13,724 nucleotides of DNA. Source: Peptococcaceae bacterium (GTDB lineage: Bacteria > Bacillota > Peptococcia > DRI-13 > UBA5745). Below the pieces are notes generated by a model. It ran no database searches. It was not told the DNA's origin and saw only the letters and a program-made list of their open reading frames with translations. The stretch covers positions 1 to 13,724 of the forward strand of contig JAISDM010000239.1 in NCBI GenBank assembly GCA_031264885.1. The letters are read 5' to 3'. A program made the position numbers and the translations under genes. Below, piece by piece: positions 6,406 to 13,665 of this stretch (position 1 is the first letter of the stretch; every line of letters starts with the position of its first letter).

Positions 6406-6409
6406 TCAT
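6381..6409 (-). promoter_or_regulatory. Probable hicAB promoter
   Basis: On the minus strand ATGACA (6409-6404, 5 of 6 to consensus), exactly 17 bases, then a perfect TATAAT (6386-6381), placed 27 bases before the TTG start of hicA. A strong sigma-70-type match in the right place for an autoregulated toxin-antitoxin operon. Confidence 0.65.
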
Positions 6410-6445
6410 ACGTTTTATATAAAATTAAAGCAAAGGAGGCGCCTC

Positions 6446-8623
6446 ATGCCAAAGACTTTGGTACTCGCCGAGAAGCCCTCCGTGGGCCGGGAGCTTGCCC
6501 GGGTGCTGGGCTGCCGGCAAAACGGAAACGGCTGTCTCATCGGAGACAAATACATCGTCACCTGGGCGCTGGGCCATCTGGTGACCCTGGCGGATCCGGA
6601 ACTCTACGACGACAAATACAAGAGCTGGCGGCTGGAGGACCTGCCCATGCTGCCCCAAAACATGAAGCTGGTGATCATCAAGGAAACCGGCAAGCAGTTC
6701 AAAGCCGTCCAGGAACTGATGAAACGGCCGGATGTGGATTCTTTAGTCATCGCCACCGACGCCGGTCGGGAGGGAGAGCTGGTGGCCCGGTGGATCATGC
6801 AAAAATGCGGCTGGAAAAAACCCGCGCGCCGCTTATGGATCTCTTCCCAAACGGACAAAGCCATCCGGGAAGGCTTCCAGCATCTGAAGCCCGCCCGTGA
6901 ATACGACGCCCTGTATCATTCCGCGGTTTGCCGGGCGGAAGCCGATTGGTTGGTGGGTCTCAACGTCACCCGGGCGCTCTCCTGCAAATTCAACGCCCAG
7001 TTGACCGCCGGGCGCGTCCAGACCCCCACGCTGGCCATGATCGTTCAGCGGGAACAGGACATTCATCGCTTCGTTCCCAAGGATTATTGGACGGTGCATG
7101 GGCAGTTCCCCGGATTCACCGGTCTCTGGAAACACGCCAAGACTCAGGAGTCCCGCCTGTTCGACCGAAGCGAAGCGGAAGCCCTGGTTCAGAAGGTTTC
7201 CGGCAAATCCGGCGTCCTCAGCGAGGTGACCAAGGAACTGAAGAAGGAACAGCCCCCCGCCGCCTATGATCTCACCGAGCTTCAGCGGGACGCCAACAAG
7301 CGTTTTAACTATTCCGCCAAACAAACCCTGTCCATCATACAGAACCTCTACGAACGCCATAAGCTTCTGACCTATCCCCGCACCGACTCCCGCTACATCA
7401 CCGACGACATGGCCCCCACTTTGCCCGAACGCCTCCGGGCCATCGCCGTGGGACCCTACGCCTCCCTGGCCGCCGGGCTTCTGCGCAACAACGCCTATTC
7501 CACCAAGCGCATCATCGACAACGCCAAGGTCACGGATCACCACGCCATCATCCCCACGGAACAGCCCCTGAACCTGAGCGCGCTCACCGCGGAAGAGCGC
7601 AATGTCTACGATCTGGCGGCCCGCCGGTTCATCGCCGTACTCAGCCCCCCCTTTGAATATGAGGAAACCCGGATCCGCGCCACCGTCGAAGGGGAGAACT
7701 TCCACGCCAAAGGCAAGATCGTTCGCTCCCCGGGCTGGAAAGCCGCTTACGGCAGCCGCCCGGACGAAGATTCGGACGACGAGGATCAGGAAAAAGAGCA
7801 ATCCCTGCCCGCCGTCAAAAAAGGCGATCAAGTCCGGCTCCAATCCGCCAAAATCACCGCCGGCAAAACCAAACCCCCCGCCCGCTACACCGAAGCCACT
7901 TTGCTTTCCGCTATGGAGCATCCCGGCAAGCTCATTGAAGACAAAGCCCTGAAACAGACCGTGGAAACCACCGGCGGACTTGGCACCCCCGCCACCCGCG
8001 CGGACATCATCGAAAAACTGTTCAACACCTTTTATGTCGAAAAAAGAGGCAAAGAACTCATCCCCACCTCCAAGGGCAGCCAACTCATCGGCCTGGCCCC
8101 CTCCGATCTGAAATCCCCCTTGCTCACCGCCCAATGGGAAAGCCATCTGGCCGAAATCAGCCATGGAAAAAGAGACGACCAGGCTTTTATCACCGAAATG
8201 CGAACCTACGCCGCCCGGCTGGTGTCCATGGTCAAAACCAGCGAAGCCAAGTACACCCACGACAACGTGACCCGGGAGAAATGCCCCCAATGCGGCAAAT
8301 ACCTGCTGGACGTGAACGGCAAAAAAGGCCGCATGCTGGTCTGCCCGGACCGGGATTGCGGCTACCGCCAGAACATCTCCGTGGTCTCCAACGCCCGCTG
8401 CCCCAACTGCCACAAAAAAATGGAGCTGCGGGGCCAGGGCGACAAAAAAATGTTCGCCTGTACCTGCGGCTACCGGGAAAGCCTCGCCGAATTTGAAAAA
8501 AAGAAAGGCGCCCAAGTCCACAAACGGGACATCGAGCGCTACATCGCCGGCCAAAAAGACGACGGCTTCACCAACGACGCCCTGGCCCGGCAGCTGTCCC
8601 AGCTCAAAAATAAGATGAAATAA
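6446..8623 (+). CDS. topB: DNA topoisomerase III (type IA)
   Basis: A 725-residue type IA topoisomerase that cuts one DNA strand through a tyrosyl link to relax or decatenate DNA. The N-terminal Toprim domain begins KTLVLAEKPSVGRELARVLG (E9) and continues to the acidic motif ATDAGREGE (D105, E109, E111). The active-site tyrosine is Y310 in LLTYPRTDSRYITDD. TTGGLGTPATRADIIEKLF is the conserved late core motif. The C-terminus carries two zinc-ribbon-like units, C613/C616/C633/C638 and C652/C655/C672/C674. Length is typical of the chromosomal or plasmid-type TopB of Firmicutes. An acidic insert (RPDEDSDDEDQEKEQ) lies in the second half. AAAGGAGG ends 6 bases before the ATG. Upstream is the divergent hicAB; downstream a membrane protein gene starts after 5 bases. 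Confidence 0.96.
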   Translation: MPKTLVLAEKPSVGRELARVLGCRQNGNGCLIGDKYIVTWALGHLVTLADPELYDDKYKSWRLEDLPMLPQNMKLVIIKETGKQFKAVQELMKRPDVDSLVIATDAGREGELVARWIMQKCGWKKPARRLWISSQTDKAIREGFQHLKPAREYDALYHSAVCRAEADWLVGLNVTRALSCKFNAQLTAGRVQTPTLAMIVQREQDIHRFVPKDYWTVHGQFPGFTGLWKHAKTQESRLFDRSEAEALVQKVSGKSGVLSEVTKELKKEQPPAAYDLTELQRDANKRFNYSAKQTLSIIQNLYERHKLLTYPRTDSRYITDDMAPTLPERLRAIAVGPYASLAAGLLRNNAYSTKRIIDNAKVTDHHAIIPTEQPLNLSALTAEERNVYDLAARRFIAVLSPPFEYEETRIRATVEGENFHAKGKIVRSPGWKAAYGSRPDEDSDDEDQEKEQSLPAVKKGDQVRLQSAKITAGKTKPPARYTEATLLSAMEHPGKLIEDKALKQTVETTGGLGTPATRADIIEKLFNTFYVEKRGKELIPTSKGSQLIGLAPSDLKSPLLTAQWESHLAEISHGKRDDQAFITEMRTYAARLVSMVKTSEAKYTHDNVTREKCPQCGKYLLDVNGKKGRMLVCPDRDCGYRQNISVVSNARCPNCHKKMELRGQGDKKMFACTCGYRESLAEFEKKKGAQVHKRDIERYIAGQKDDGFTNDALARQLSQLKNKMK

Positions 8624-8628
8624 GCACT

Positions 8629-10728
8629 GTGAAAGGGTGTTTGCCATTGCTCGCGCTTATTTTTCTGCTCCTGATCCTATGCGCCGGTTTCATCACCGTC
8701 AAGACCTTTATCCCGGGCGTCCTGGATATCCATGGGAACGGCGCCCTGTTTGCCGATCAGCCCCGGCGGCTTTTTCCCCGTTTTTTGGTCGTTTTGCCCG
8801 CTTCGTTTTCTGTGGGCGCCATTTTTTCGGGATGGACCGTCTATCTTTTCGCGTACGCTTTCCGCGAAACCGGCCGCGCCATGTTCTATGGAACCCTGGC
8901 TGCCTTTATCATTTTGACGGGTCTCATTTTACTGTATTTCGCCGTGACGAACGGCGGGCTCCGGAAGCTCGCCCGGAACCTTGATTTCGCCGCGTTGCCG
9001 CGCTCCCTGACGACCGATCTAACCGCGGCGGACCGCCCGCTCTTGATCTTCTTCGCTTGCACGGCCGCCTTCGTCATTTGGCTGATGAGCTACACATTCT
9101 TTGTGTCCGGCAACACGATTTACAGCGGATACACCGTTTTCAGCGATTTCGCGGTACATACGGCGCTCATCCGCTCTTTTTCCCTGGGAAACAATTTCCC
9201 CACCCAATTTCCGCACTTCCCGGACGGAACCATCCGGTATCATTTTTTATTCCAATTTTTGACCGGCGCGCTGGAATACTTGGGCCTGCGGATCGATTGG
9301 GCGTTCAACTCATTGAGCGTCCTCGCCCTGCTCAGCTGCGCCGCTTTGCTGTATGTCCTGGCCGTTTGGCTGACCGGGCGCTCCGCCGTGGGCATGCTGA
9401 CGGTTTTGTTCTTGTTCTTCCGAAGCTCTTTTTCCGGAATCATTTATATCTATGAAAACGGCCCCTACCCGAATCTCAACGCGGTCTTCGACCTGATTTT
9501 AGGCACGGATTTTTACATCGGACGGACGACCAACGAAGACTGGGGCCTTTGGACCGCGAATGTGTACATCAATCAGCGGCATTTCGCCCTGGGCATATCC
9601 GTGCTGCTCTTGGTCGTCATGGCCATGCTGCCTCATATGAAAAAAATGCTTGACTCTATTCCTAAAAAAGCGGTCGCCGAATGGATTTTCTCTCCGGACG
9701 CCTGGTTGGGGGAGAACTATCCGCGAGCCGTTTTTTTAGGGGTTTTAACCGGAGGATTGGCTTTCTTCAACGGAGCGACCGCCATCGCGCTTTTGTCCAT
9801 ATTGGCTGTCTGCGCGATTTTTTCAAAGCATCGCCTGGAGTTCTTGATCATCGCTGTTTTGGCCTGGATGCTGTCGTCTATGGAAGCGTCTTTCTTCGCG
9901 TCCGGCACAGACGTGGTAAAACCCCAGTTTTTCTTTGGCTTCATTGCGTCCGACAAATCCTTGAAGGGTGTGGCTTCATACATCTTTGAACTAAGCGGGG
10001 CCGCTCCTTTTTTGACGTTATTGGCAATCATCCTGAACTTCAGGCATTACCTGGGCGTTTACCTGATGTTCATGGCGCCTTTCGCGGTCACGTTCTGCCT
10101 GTCGCTGACGCCTGATATCAACGTGAATCATAAGTACCTGATGATTTCCGCGGCCTTGCTCAATATTTTATGCGCTTACGGACTCGTGGCTTTATACGAC
10201 TTTCAGCCAAAAAAATTATCATTCAAATGGAGCCGCCGGCTTTGCAAAGGATTGGCCGGGCTTTTGCTCGTGATCCTTTTATCCACCGGAATCATTGATA
10301 ATATCACGCTTCACAATGGCAACGGCAAAAACAAAAGCTACCAGGCGCCGCTGACCTCGGCTTTCCACACCTGGCTTCTGGAAAACACAGAGCCCGGCGA
10401 CGTGTTCGCTTCCGCCTGGCATACCATCCATCCCGTCTTTCTGGCCGGGCGGTTTGAATACATGGGCTGGCCTTATTACGCCTGGTCCGCCGGATACGAT
10501 ACCAATGGAAGAACCGCGATTTTGAGAGCGATGCTTGAATCGGACGATCCCGACGAACTCCGGCGGCTGGCGCGGGAAAACCGTATCTCATACATTCTGA
10601 TCGACCCGGGTCTGCTGCGCGAACAGGAATTCACCGTAAACGAAGCCAACATTCAAGCCGCCTATCCCCTGGCCTACACCGATGAAAGCGCGGGCGTCCG
10701 TGTGTATCAGACGGATTACGCTCATTGA
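8629..10728 (+). CDS. Large polytopic membrane protein, GT-C glycosyltransferase-like
   Basis: 699 residues from a GTG. Hydrophobic segments fall near 5-25, 52-75, 85-105, 138-158, 228-248, 253-272, 320-335, 368-398, 404-416, 458-470, 474-492, 502-522 and 540-556. The first non-membrane loop after the fourth segment holds YTVFSDFAVHTALIRSFS (D173, H177) and PHFPDGTIRYHFLFQF (H205). The C-terminal soluble part (about 560-699) has FHTWLLENTEPGDVFASAWHT and AGRFEYMGWPYYAW. An early loop acidic residue, a YH motif and a C-terminal extracytoplasmic domain are what one expects of lipid-sugar-dependent GT-C enzymes, but the exact family and substrate are not recognised. The start is uncertain: a TTG at 8647 has AAAGGGTG 7 bases before it and may be used. 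It follows topB by 5 bases and is probably co-transcribed with it. Confidence 0.75.
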   Translation: MKGCLPLLALIFLLLILCAGFITVKTFIPGVLDIHGNGALFADQPRRLFPRFLVVLPASFSVGAIFSGWTVYLFAYAFRETGRAMFYGTLAAFIILTGLILLYFAVTNGGLRKLARNLDFAALPRSLTTDLTAADRPLLIFFACTAAFVIWLMSYTFFVSGNTIYSGYTVFSDFAVHTALIRSFSLGNNFPTQFPHFPDGTIRYHFLFQFLTGALEYLGLRIDWAFNSLSVLALLSCAALLYVLAVWLTGRSAVGMLTVLFLFFRSSFSGIIYIYENGPYPNLNAVFDLILGTDFYIGRTTNEDWGLWTANVYINQRHFALGISVLLLVVMAMLPHMKKMLDSIPKKAVAEWIFSPDAWLGENYPRAVFLGVLTGGLAFFNGATAIALLSILAVCAIFSKHRLEFLIIAVLAWMLSSMEASFFASGTDVVKPQFFFGFIASDKSLKGVASYIFELSGAAPFLTLLAIILNFRHYLGVYLMFMAPFAVTFCLSLTPDINVNHKYLMISAALLNILCAYGLVALYDFQPKKLSFKWSRRLCKGLAGLLLVILLSTGIIDNITLHNGNGKNKSYQAPLTSAFHTWLLENTEPGDVFASAWHTIHPVFLAGRFEYMGWPYYAWSAGYDTNGRTAILRAMLESDDPDELRRLARENRISYILIDPGLLREQEFTVNEANIQAAYPLAYTDESAGVRVYQTDYAH

Positions 10729-10746
10729 CAAATAAAAACTGTCAAT
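10724..10746. promoter_or_regulatory. Operator-like inverted repeat inside the 10725 promoter
   Basis: ATTGACA (10724-10730) and TGTCAAT (10740-10746) are exact reverse complements with a 9-base A-rich centre. The left half is the -35 box itself and the right half fills the spacer just before the -10 box. A dimeric repressor bound here would block RNA polymerase. It has no T-tract behind it, so a terminator reading is weak. Confidence 0.5.
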
Positions 10747-10753
10747 ATATAAT
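10725..10753 (+). promoter_or_regulatory. Consensus promoter for the AT-rich two-gene unit
   Basis: A perfect TTGACA at 10725-10730, exactly 17 bases, then a perfect TATAAT at 10748-10753. Twelve of twelve consensus positions with ideal spacing is rare, and it fits the start of the next gene: transcription would begin near 10760, giving a leader of about 40 bases. The -35 box lies over the stop codon of the preceding gene (10726-10728). Confidence 0.85.
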
Positions 10754-10779
10754 TTAGGCAGAGTCTTAGATTATTTATT

Positions 10780-10803
10780 ATGAACGGAGGCAACAGAAAA
10801 TGA
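10780..10803 (+). other. Seven-codon leader reading frame overlapping the next start
   Basis: ATG at 10780 opens MNGGNRK and stops at TGA 10801-10803, which overlaps the ATG of the following gene as ATGA. It contains the GGAGG used by that gene. It has no binding site of its own, so it may be chance; if translated it would couple with the gene at 10800. Confidence 0.2.
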
Positions 10804-11756
10804 ATTCAAATCAGTTGTTTCGCGAAGAAAATGAAAAAGTGTATCTATTACATCCTGAAACAGGAACTTTTTTATTAACAGAAGATAAAAGTGAGGAATT
10901 CAAAAAAATTTCACAGGCTGTTCCGCACAACAAGGCTGCAGAGCAAGCGTTTCTTGAACACAAATTAGTTCTTGCTCAAAGCCTTGCTGGCGATTACCCG
11001 GAACAGATTAAGGAATTTACCGAGAAAACTCAACAAATACTGGGTGACGATTCACCAAAAAACGTTGATACTCCTCCACCTGGAGGAGTCGGCTATGGCG
11101 CAATGTATAAATCCGCATTCAAAGTTGCATACAATAGCGGCGCCTCAATTGCCTCTACTGTGATTTGCCCTACAAAAGTAGCTGGAAATGTTAACACTTG
11201 GTTTTATTTGACATCAACAAATCGGACGGCAAAAGGTGTCGAAGCTTTTATTTCATATTACTCTCAAGAAGATTTTTATTTTAAAGTCTTTGATTGGTCA
11301 AAGGATGAAGATGATCGTTGGCAGCTTGCAATTCCCAAAAGTAATCTTGGAGATTATCTGCATCAAAAAACCATAAACAATGTATCTTATCAGGTCATTA
11401 TATTGCAAAATATCACATCTCAAATTTCAAATAATCTTTGGAATAATATTGTTTATCTCTATAAGCCAAGTACGGATTCTTATGTGTTGGTCTATTCTTC
11501 AACTTATAATTCATCGGAGAATGAACAAAAAGGAGACTGGGTTGGTTCTTGGGGACCTATTGTAGAGACATTTCAAGCATCTTATACTTCAATAAATACA
11601 GTTGGATTTGATTTGACATACTTACAAGGAAGAGATTCATCTGGCGTTTGGTCTGGGTGGCAGTTATTAACTAATTCGCTTAGTGATATACGCAATGATG
11701 GAGTTGGTTTTACAGTCGTGTTTCTTAATCCAAATTACGCTTACGCTGTACATTAA
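10800..11756 (+). CDS. AT-rich two-part protein of unknown family
   Basis: 318 residues; I do not recognise the family. Residues 1-88 are charged and probably helical (EEFKKISQA, KAAEQAFLEHKLVLAQ, EQIKEFTEKTQQIL). A Pro/Gly linker follows (DTPPPGGVGYG, 90-100). Then comes a domain of about 215 residues, rich in aromatics and Asn/Ser/Thr and probably all beta: TWFYLTSTNRT, EDFYFKVFDWS, NNLWNNIVYLYKPSTDSYVLVYSS, KGDWVGSWGPIVETFQASY, WSGWQLL. No signal peptide or membrane span is visible. Four N-x-S/T sites (N141, N194, N204, N237) all lie in the beta part. GGAGG is 9 bases before the ATG. GC is about 22-35% in most 60-base lines, against about 60% in topB and the por genes, a sign of acquisition from elsewhere. 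It has its own consensus promoter, and its stop overlaps the next gene as TAATG. Confidence 0.8.
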   Translation: MNSNQLFREENEKVYLLHPETGTFLLTEDKSEEFKKISQAVPHNKAAEQAFLEHKLVLAQSLAGDYPEQIKEFTEKTQQILGDDSPKNVDTPPPGGVGYGAMYKSAFKVAYNSGASIASTVICPTKVAGNVNTWFYLTSTNRTAKGVEAFISYYSQEDFYFKVFDWSKDEDDRWQLAIPKSNLGDYLHQKTINNVSYQVIILQNITSQISNNLWNNIVYLYKPSTDSYVLVYSSTYNSSENEQKGDWVGSWGPIVETFQASYTSINTVGFDLTYLQGRDSSGVWSGWQLLTNSLSDIRNDGVGFTVVFLNPNYAYAVH

Positions 11757-13489
11757 TGAAAGATATCGGAATACGAAAGAAAAAAAGCCCCACCAAAACC
11801 GAAGCGCACTTTATCACGTTTTTACTTGAAAATCCGCCTCAAAAGCGTGCTGTCGCCGTATTATGCGCGATTCATTTGCTCTTGGCGCTGATGGAATTGT
11901 TAGCATTTTTCTTCGACGGCGTTTTCGCTGTCATAGTCTCGCGTGCCTGGATGTGTGCGTTGCTGATTTTTTTCGTTTTGTCTTATAAAATGATCGCCCA
12001 AACAATCATGAAGGACGTTAAGGAAAAAAACTACTTCGCGCTCGCGATTCTCGCGGGGGTTATGGCGCTTGTCTTTTGGGGCAGTGGAGACCAGAGCGTC
12101 AGGAGTTTAAATTATGAATCGACGCAACAGCTTGCCATTGGGTTGCGAGCGTTTTCCAAGCCAGATTGGGATTTTACTTCCCTTGGATTTTTGGGATATC
12201 CAATGCGGCAGTATTTGATGCTCGCGCTTCCGAGCCTGTTGTTTGGACGCTCTATGTTTATGCTTCATTTTTCTTTTGATTTCATTTTTGCCACAGGAAT
12301 CTTGCTATATTACTGCGGATTCCGACGCGTTTTCCAAAATGAAAGGAAAAGCATTCTGAGCAAAATCGCTGCTGTGATTCCGCTGCTTGCCATTTTAGGG
12401 AGTCCTTATGTATCGGAGTATATTAAAATTCGCGAACAATCTATTCTCCCTCCTGCCTTCGCATTGATGGCATGTGGGCTGTTTATGGTCTTGTATTTAA
12501 CCTTTAGTGTTGAGTCGCTTGTTACCTTTTCTTTCTGCGCCGCGTTTTTAGGTTCCATGTATACCCCGGGCCTGGCCGTTGCTGCGCTCGCGATCTATGC
12601 AATCGTTTTTTGGAATTATAAAAAGTGGCGTGTGCTGCCGAAAGATCATCGCGTTTTGCTTTGTTTTACCGCGTTTTATATTGGAACTTTACTTATGTTG
12701 ACCATTTTTTCTTTGAGCCGGACAGGAAATCAACTAAGCGTTGAAACTGCGTCAACGGAATATATTCTTGCCACACTCAAACAAATTGTTACGGAAACTC
12801 CCTATGGACTTTTTCGATTATTTACGCCGATTTTGTTGCTTTTTTGCGTTATCGCGGCAGGGGGATTTTTGAAAACATACGATGGCTTGATCCCATTGTG
12901 GGCTTTACTAACGGTATTGACCGCCATCAGTATGCGTGGATACACCGCTAATTCTTCATTCGCGATTCAGCGGACAATGGTTGTCGCGCCAGTGATAGTG
13001 GCACATTTTTCGATTCGAGTCATTGGATTTAAAGGGCCAATACAAATTGCCGGTTCTTACGCGTTACTGGCACTGTTTTCGTTTGCCGCAATAATGAACA
13101 TAGTCGATCCGTTGCCTGTTTTATCAACCAATATCAAGTTTCAGGCGCAAAGTGTCAATACTTACATATCCGGCGAAGTGCAAAAAATCACGCGAATGCC
13201 GTCGTTTCGGGATTCGAAACCCGTATTGCTCTATTACACCGATGATGTTTGGGACTCCAACATCTATGATTATACATGCTATCTCGCGCCTGATGTGACC
13301 GCTCATTCGACTTATGAAGGCGAAATTGATCGGAACTATGATCCGAGCGGTGGATTAATTCTTTATGCCAAGGGGAGCGCAAGGATACCTGAATCGTTCA
13401 TACAGCAGTATGGGGAACCGGAAACTTTCGAGCAAAACATTCGAGGCGCCCGTGTTTCGTTCCAAAGAATCATTGTTTTCCCTTATTGA
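11756..13489 (+). CDS. Polytopic membrane protein with C-terminal soluble domain, possibly GT-C-like
   Basis: 577 residues. A basic N-terminal tail (MKDIGIRKKKSPTK) is followed by roughly twelve hydrophobic segments, near 33-52, 57-79, 94-109, 152-164, 168-187, 203-216, 232-250, 256-285, 299-319, 355-371, 378-392 and 433-450. A soluble domain of about 125 residues closes the protein (PVLLYYTDDVWDSNIYDYTCYLAPDV, EGEIDRNYDPSGGLILYAKG, RGARVSFQRIIVFPY). The loop after the third segment carries GSGDQSVRSLNYESTQQLAIGLRAFSKPDWDFTSLGFLGYPMRQYL, where a GT-C enzyme would hold its catalytic acid, so D112 is a candidate. The family is not certain. Its ATG overlaps the previous stop (TAATG) and has no clear binding site, so translation probably depends on the upstream gene. 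GC (about 43-53% in sampled lines) lies between the AT-rich partner and the rest of the window. Confidence 0.8.
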   Translation: MKDIGIRKKKSPTKTEAHFITFLLENPPQKRAVAVLCAIHLLLALMELLAFFFDGVFAVIVSRAWMCALLIFFVLSYKMIAQTIMKDVKEKNYFALAILAGVMALVFWGSGDQSVRSLNYESTQQLAIGLRAFSKPDWDFTSLGFLGYPMRQYLMLALPSLLFGRSMFMLHFSFDFIFATGILLYYCGFRRVFQNERKSILSKIAAVIPLLAILGSPYVSEYIKIREQSILPPAFALMACGLFMVLYLTFSVESLVTFSFCAAFLGSMYTPGLAVAALAIYAIVFWNYKKWRVLPKDHRVLLCFTAFYIGTLLMLTIFSLSRTGNQLSVETASTEYILATLKQIVTETPYGLFRLFTPILLLFCVIAAGGFLKTYDGLIPLWALLTVLTAISMRGYTANSSFAIQRTMVVAPVIVAHFSIRVIGFKGPIQIAGSYALLALFSFAAIMNIVDPLPVLSTNIKFQAQSVNTYISGEVQKITRMPSFRDSKPVLLYYTDDVWDSNIYDYTCYLAPDVTAHSTYEGEIDRNYDPSGGLILYAKGSARIPESFIQQYGEPETFEQNIRGARVSFQRIIVFPY

Positions 13490-13533
13490 TTGATTCGGCA
13501 GATAATGATAATGTCATGTGTTTTCTTCCATGC

Positions 13534-13636
13534 GTGGTTTAGAATTTCGATACCACATCCCGTCATTCCGGCTTTATGCCGGAATCCAAAAATGATAAAC
13601 CAAGGAACCTGGATTCTGGGACAAGCCCAGAATGAC
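13534..13636. repeat. Dispersed nested-hairpin repeat, copy 2 (diverged)
   Basis: This matches the unit at 258-350: the same flank (GTGGTTTAGAATTTCGATACCACATC) and the same two-hairpin plan, with arms at 13562-13587 and 13611-13636. The link between the arms is longer here (23 bases against 14). The left hairpin is ATTCCGGC/GCCGGAAT and the right is ATTCTGGG/CCCAGAAT. Both stems remain fully paired although they differ from copy 1. It lies in the gap after the last gene of the accessory unit. Confidence 0.9.
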
Positions 13637-13665
13637 AAGATTATGATAGTTTTCGGACGGGGCCC

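Noticed and set aside
6237..6422. 61-codon plus-strand frame in the hicA region
   Set aside because: It is antisense to hicA and overlaps the promoters; the minus-strand HicA reading is far better supported.
6833..8647. 604-codon minus-strand open frame opposite topB
   Set aside because: The same effect of high third-position GC. The product is a run of Gly/Phe/Val/Ala with no motif, while the plus strand encodes a complete topoisomerase III.
10724..10746. Hairpin after the 699-residue membrane protein read as a terminator
   Set aside because: The stem is only 7 A/T-rich bases, lacks a following T-tract, and coincides with the -35 box and spacer of a perfect promoter.
11055..11100. PPPGG as a double-glycine leader cleavage site of a bacteriocin-like precursor
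   Set aside because: The part after the site is about 220 residues, far longer than a peptide bacteriocin, and no peptidase-transporter gene is in the window.
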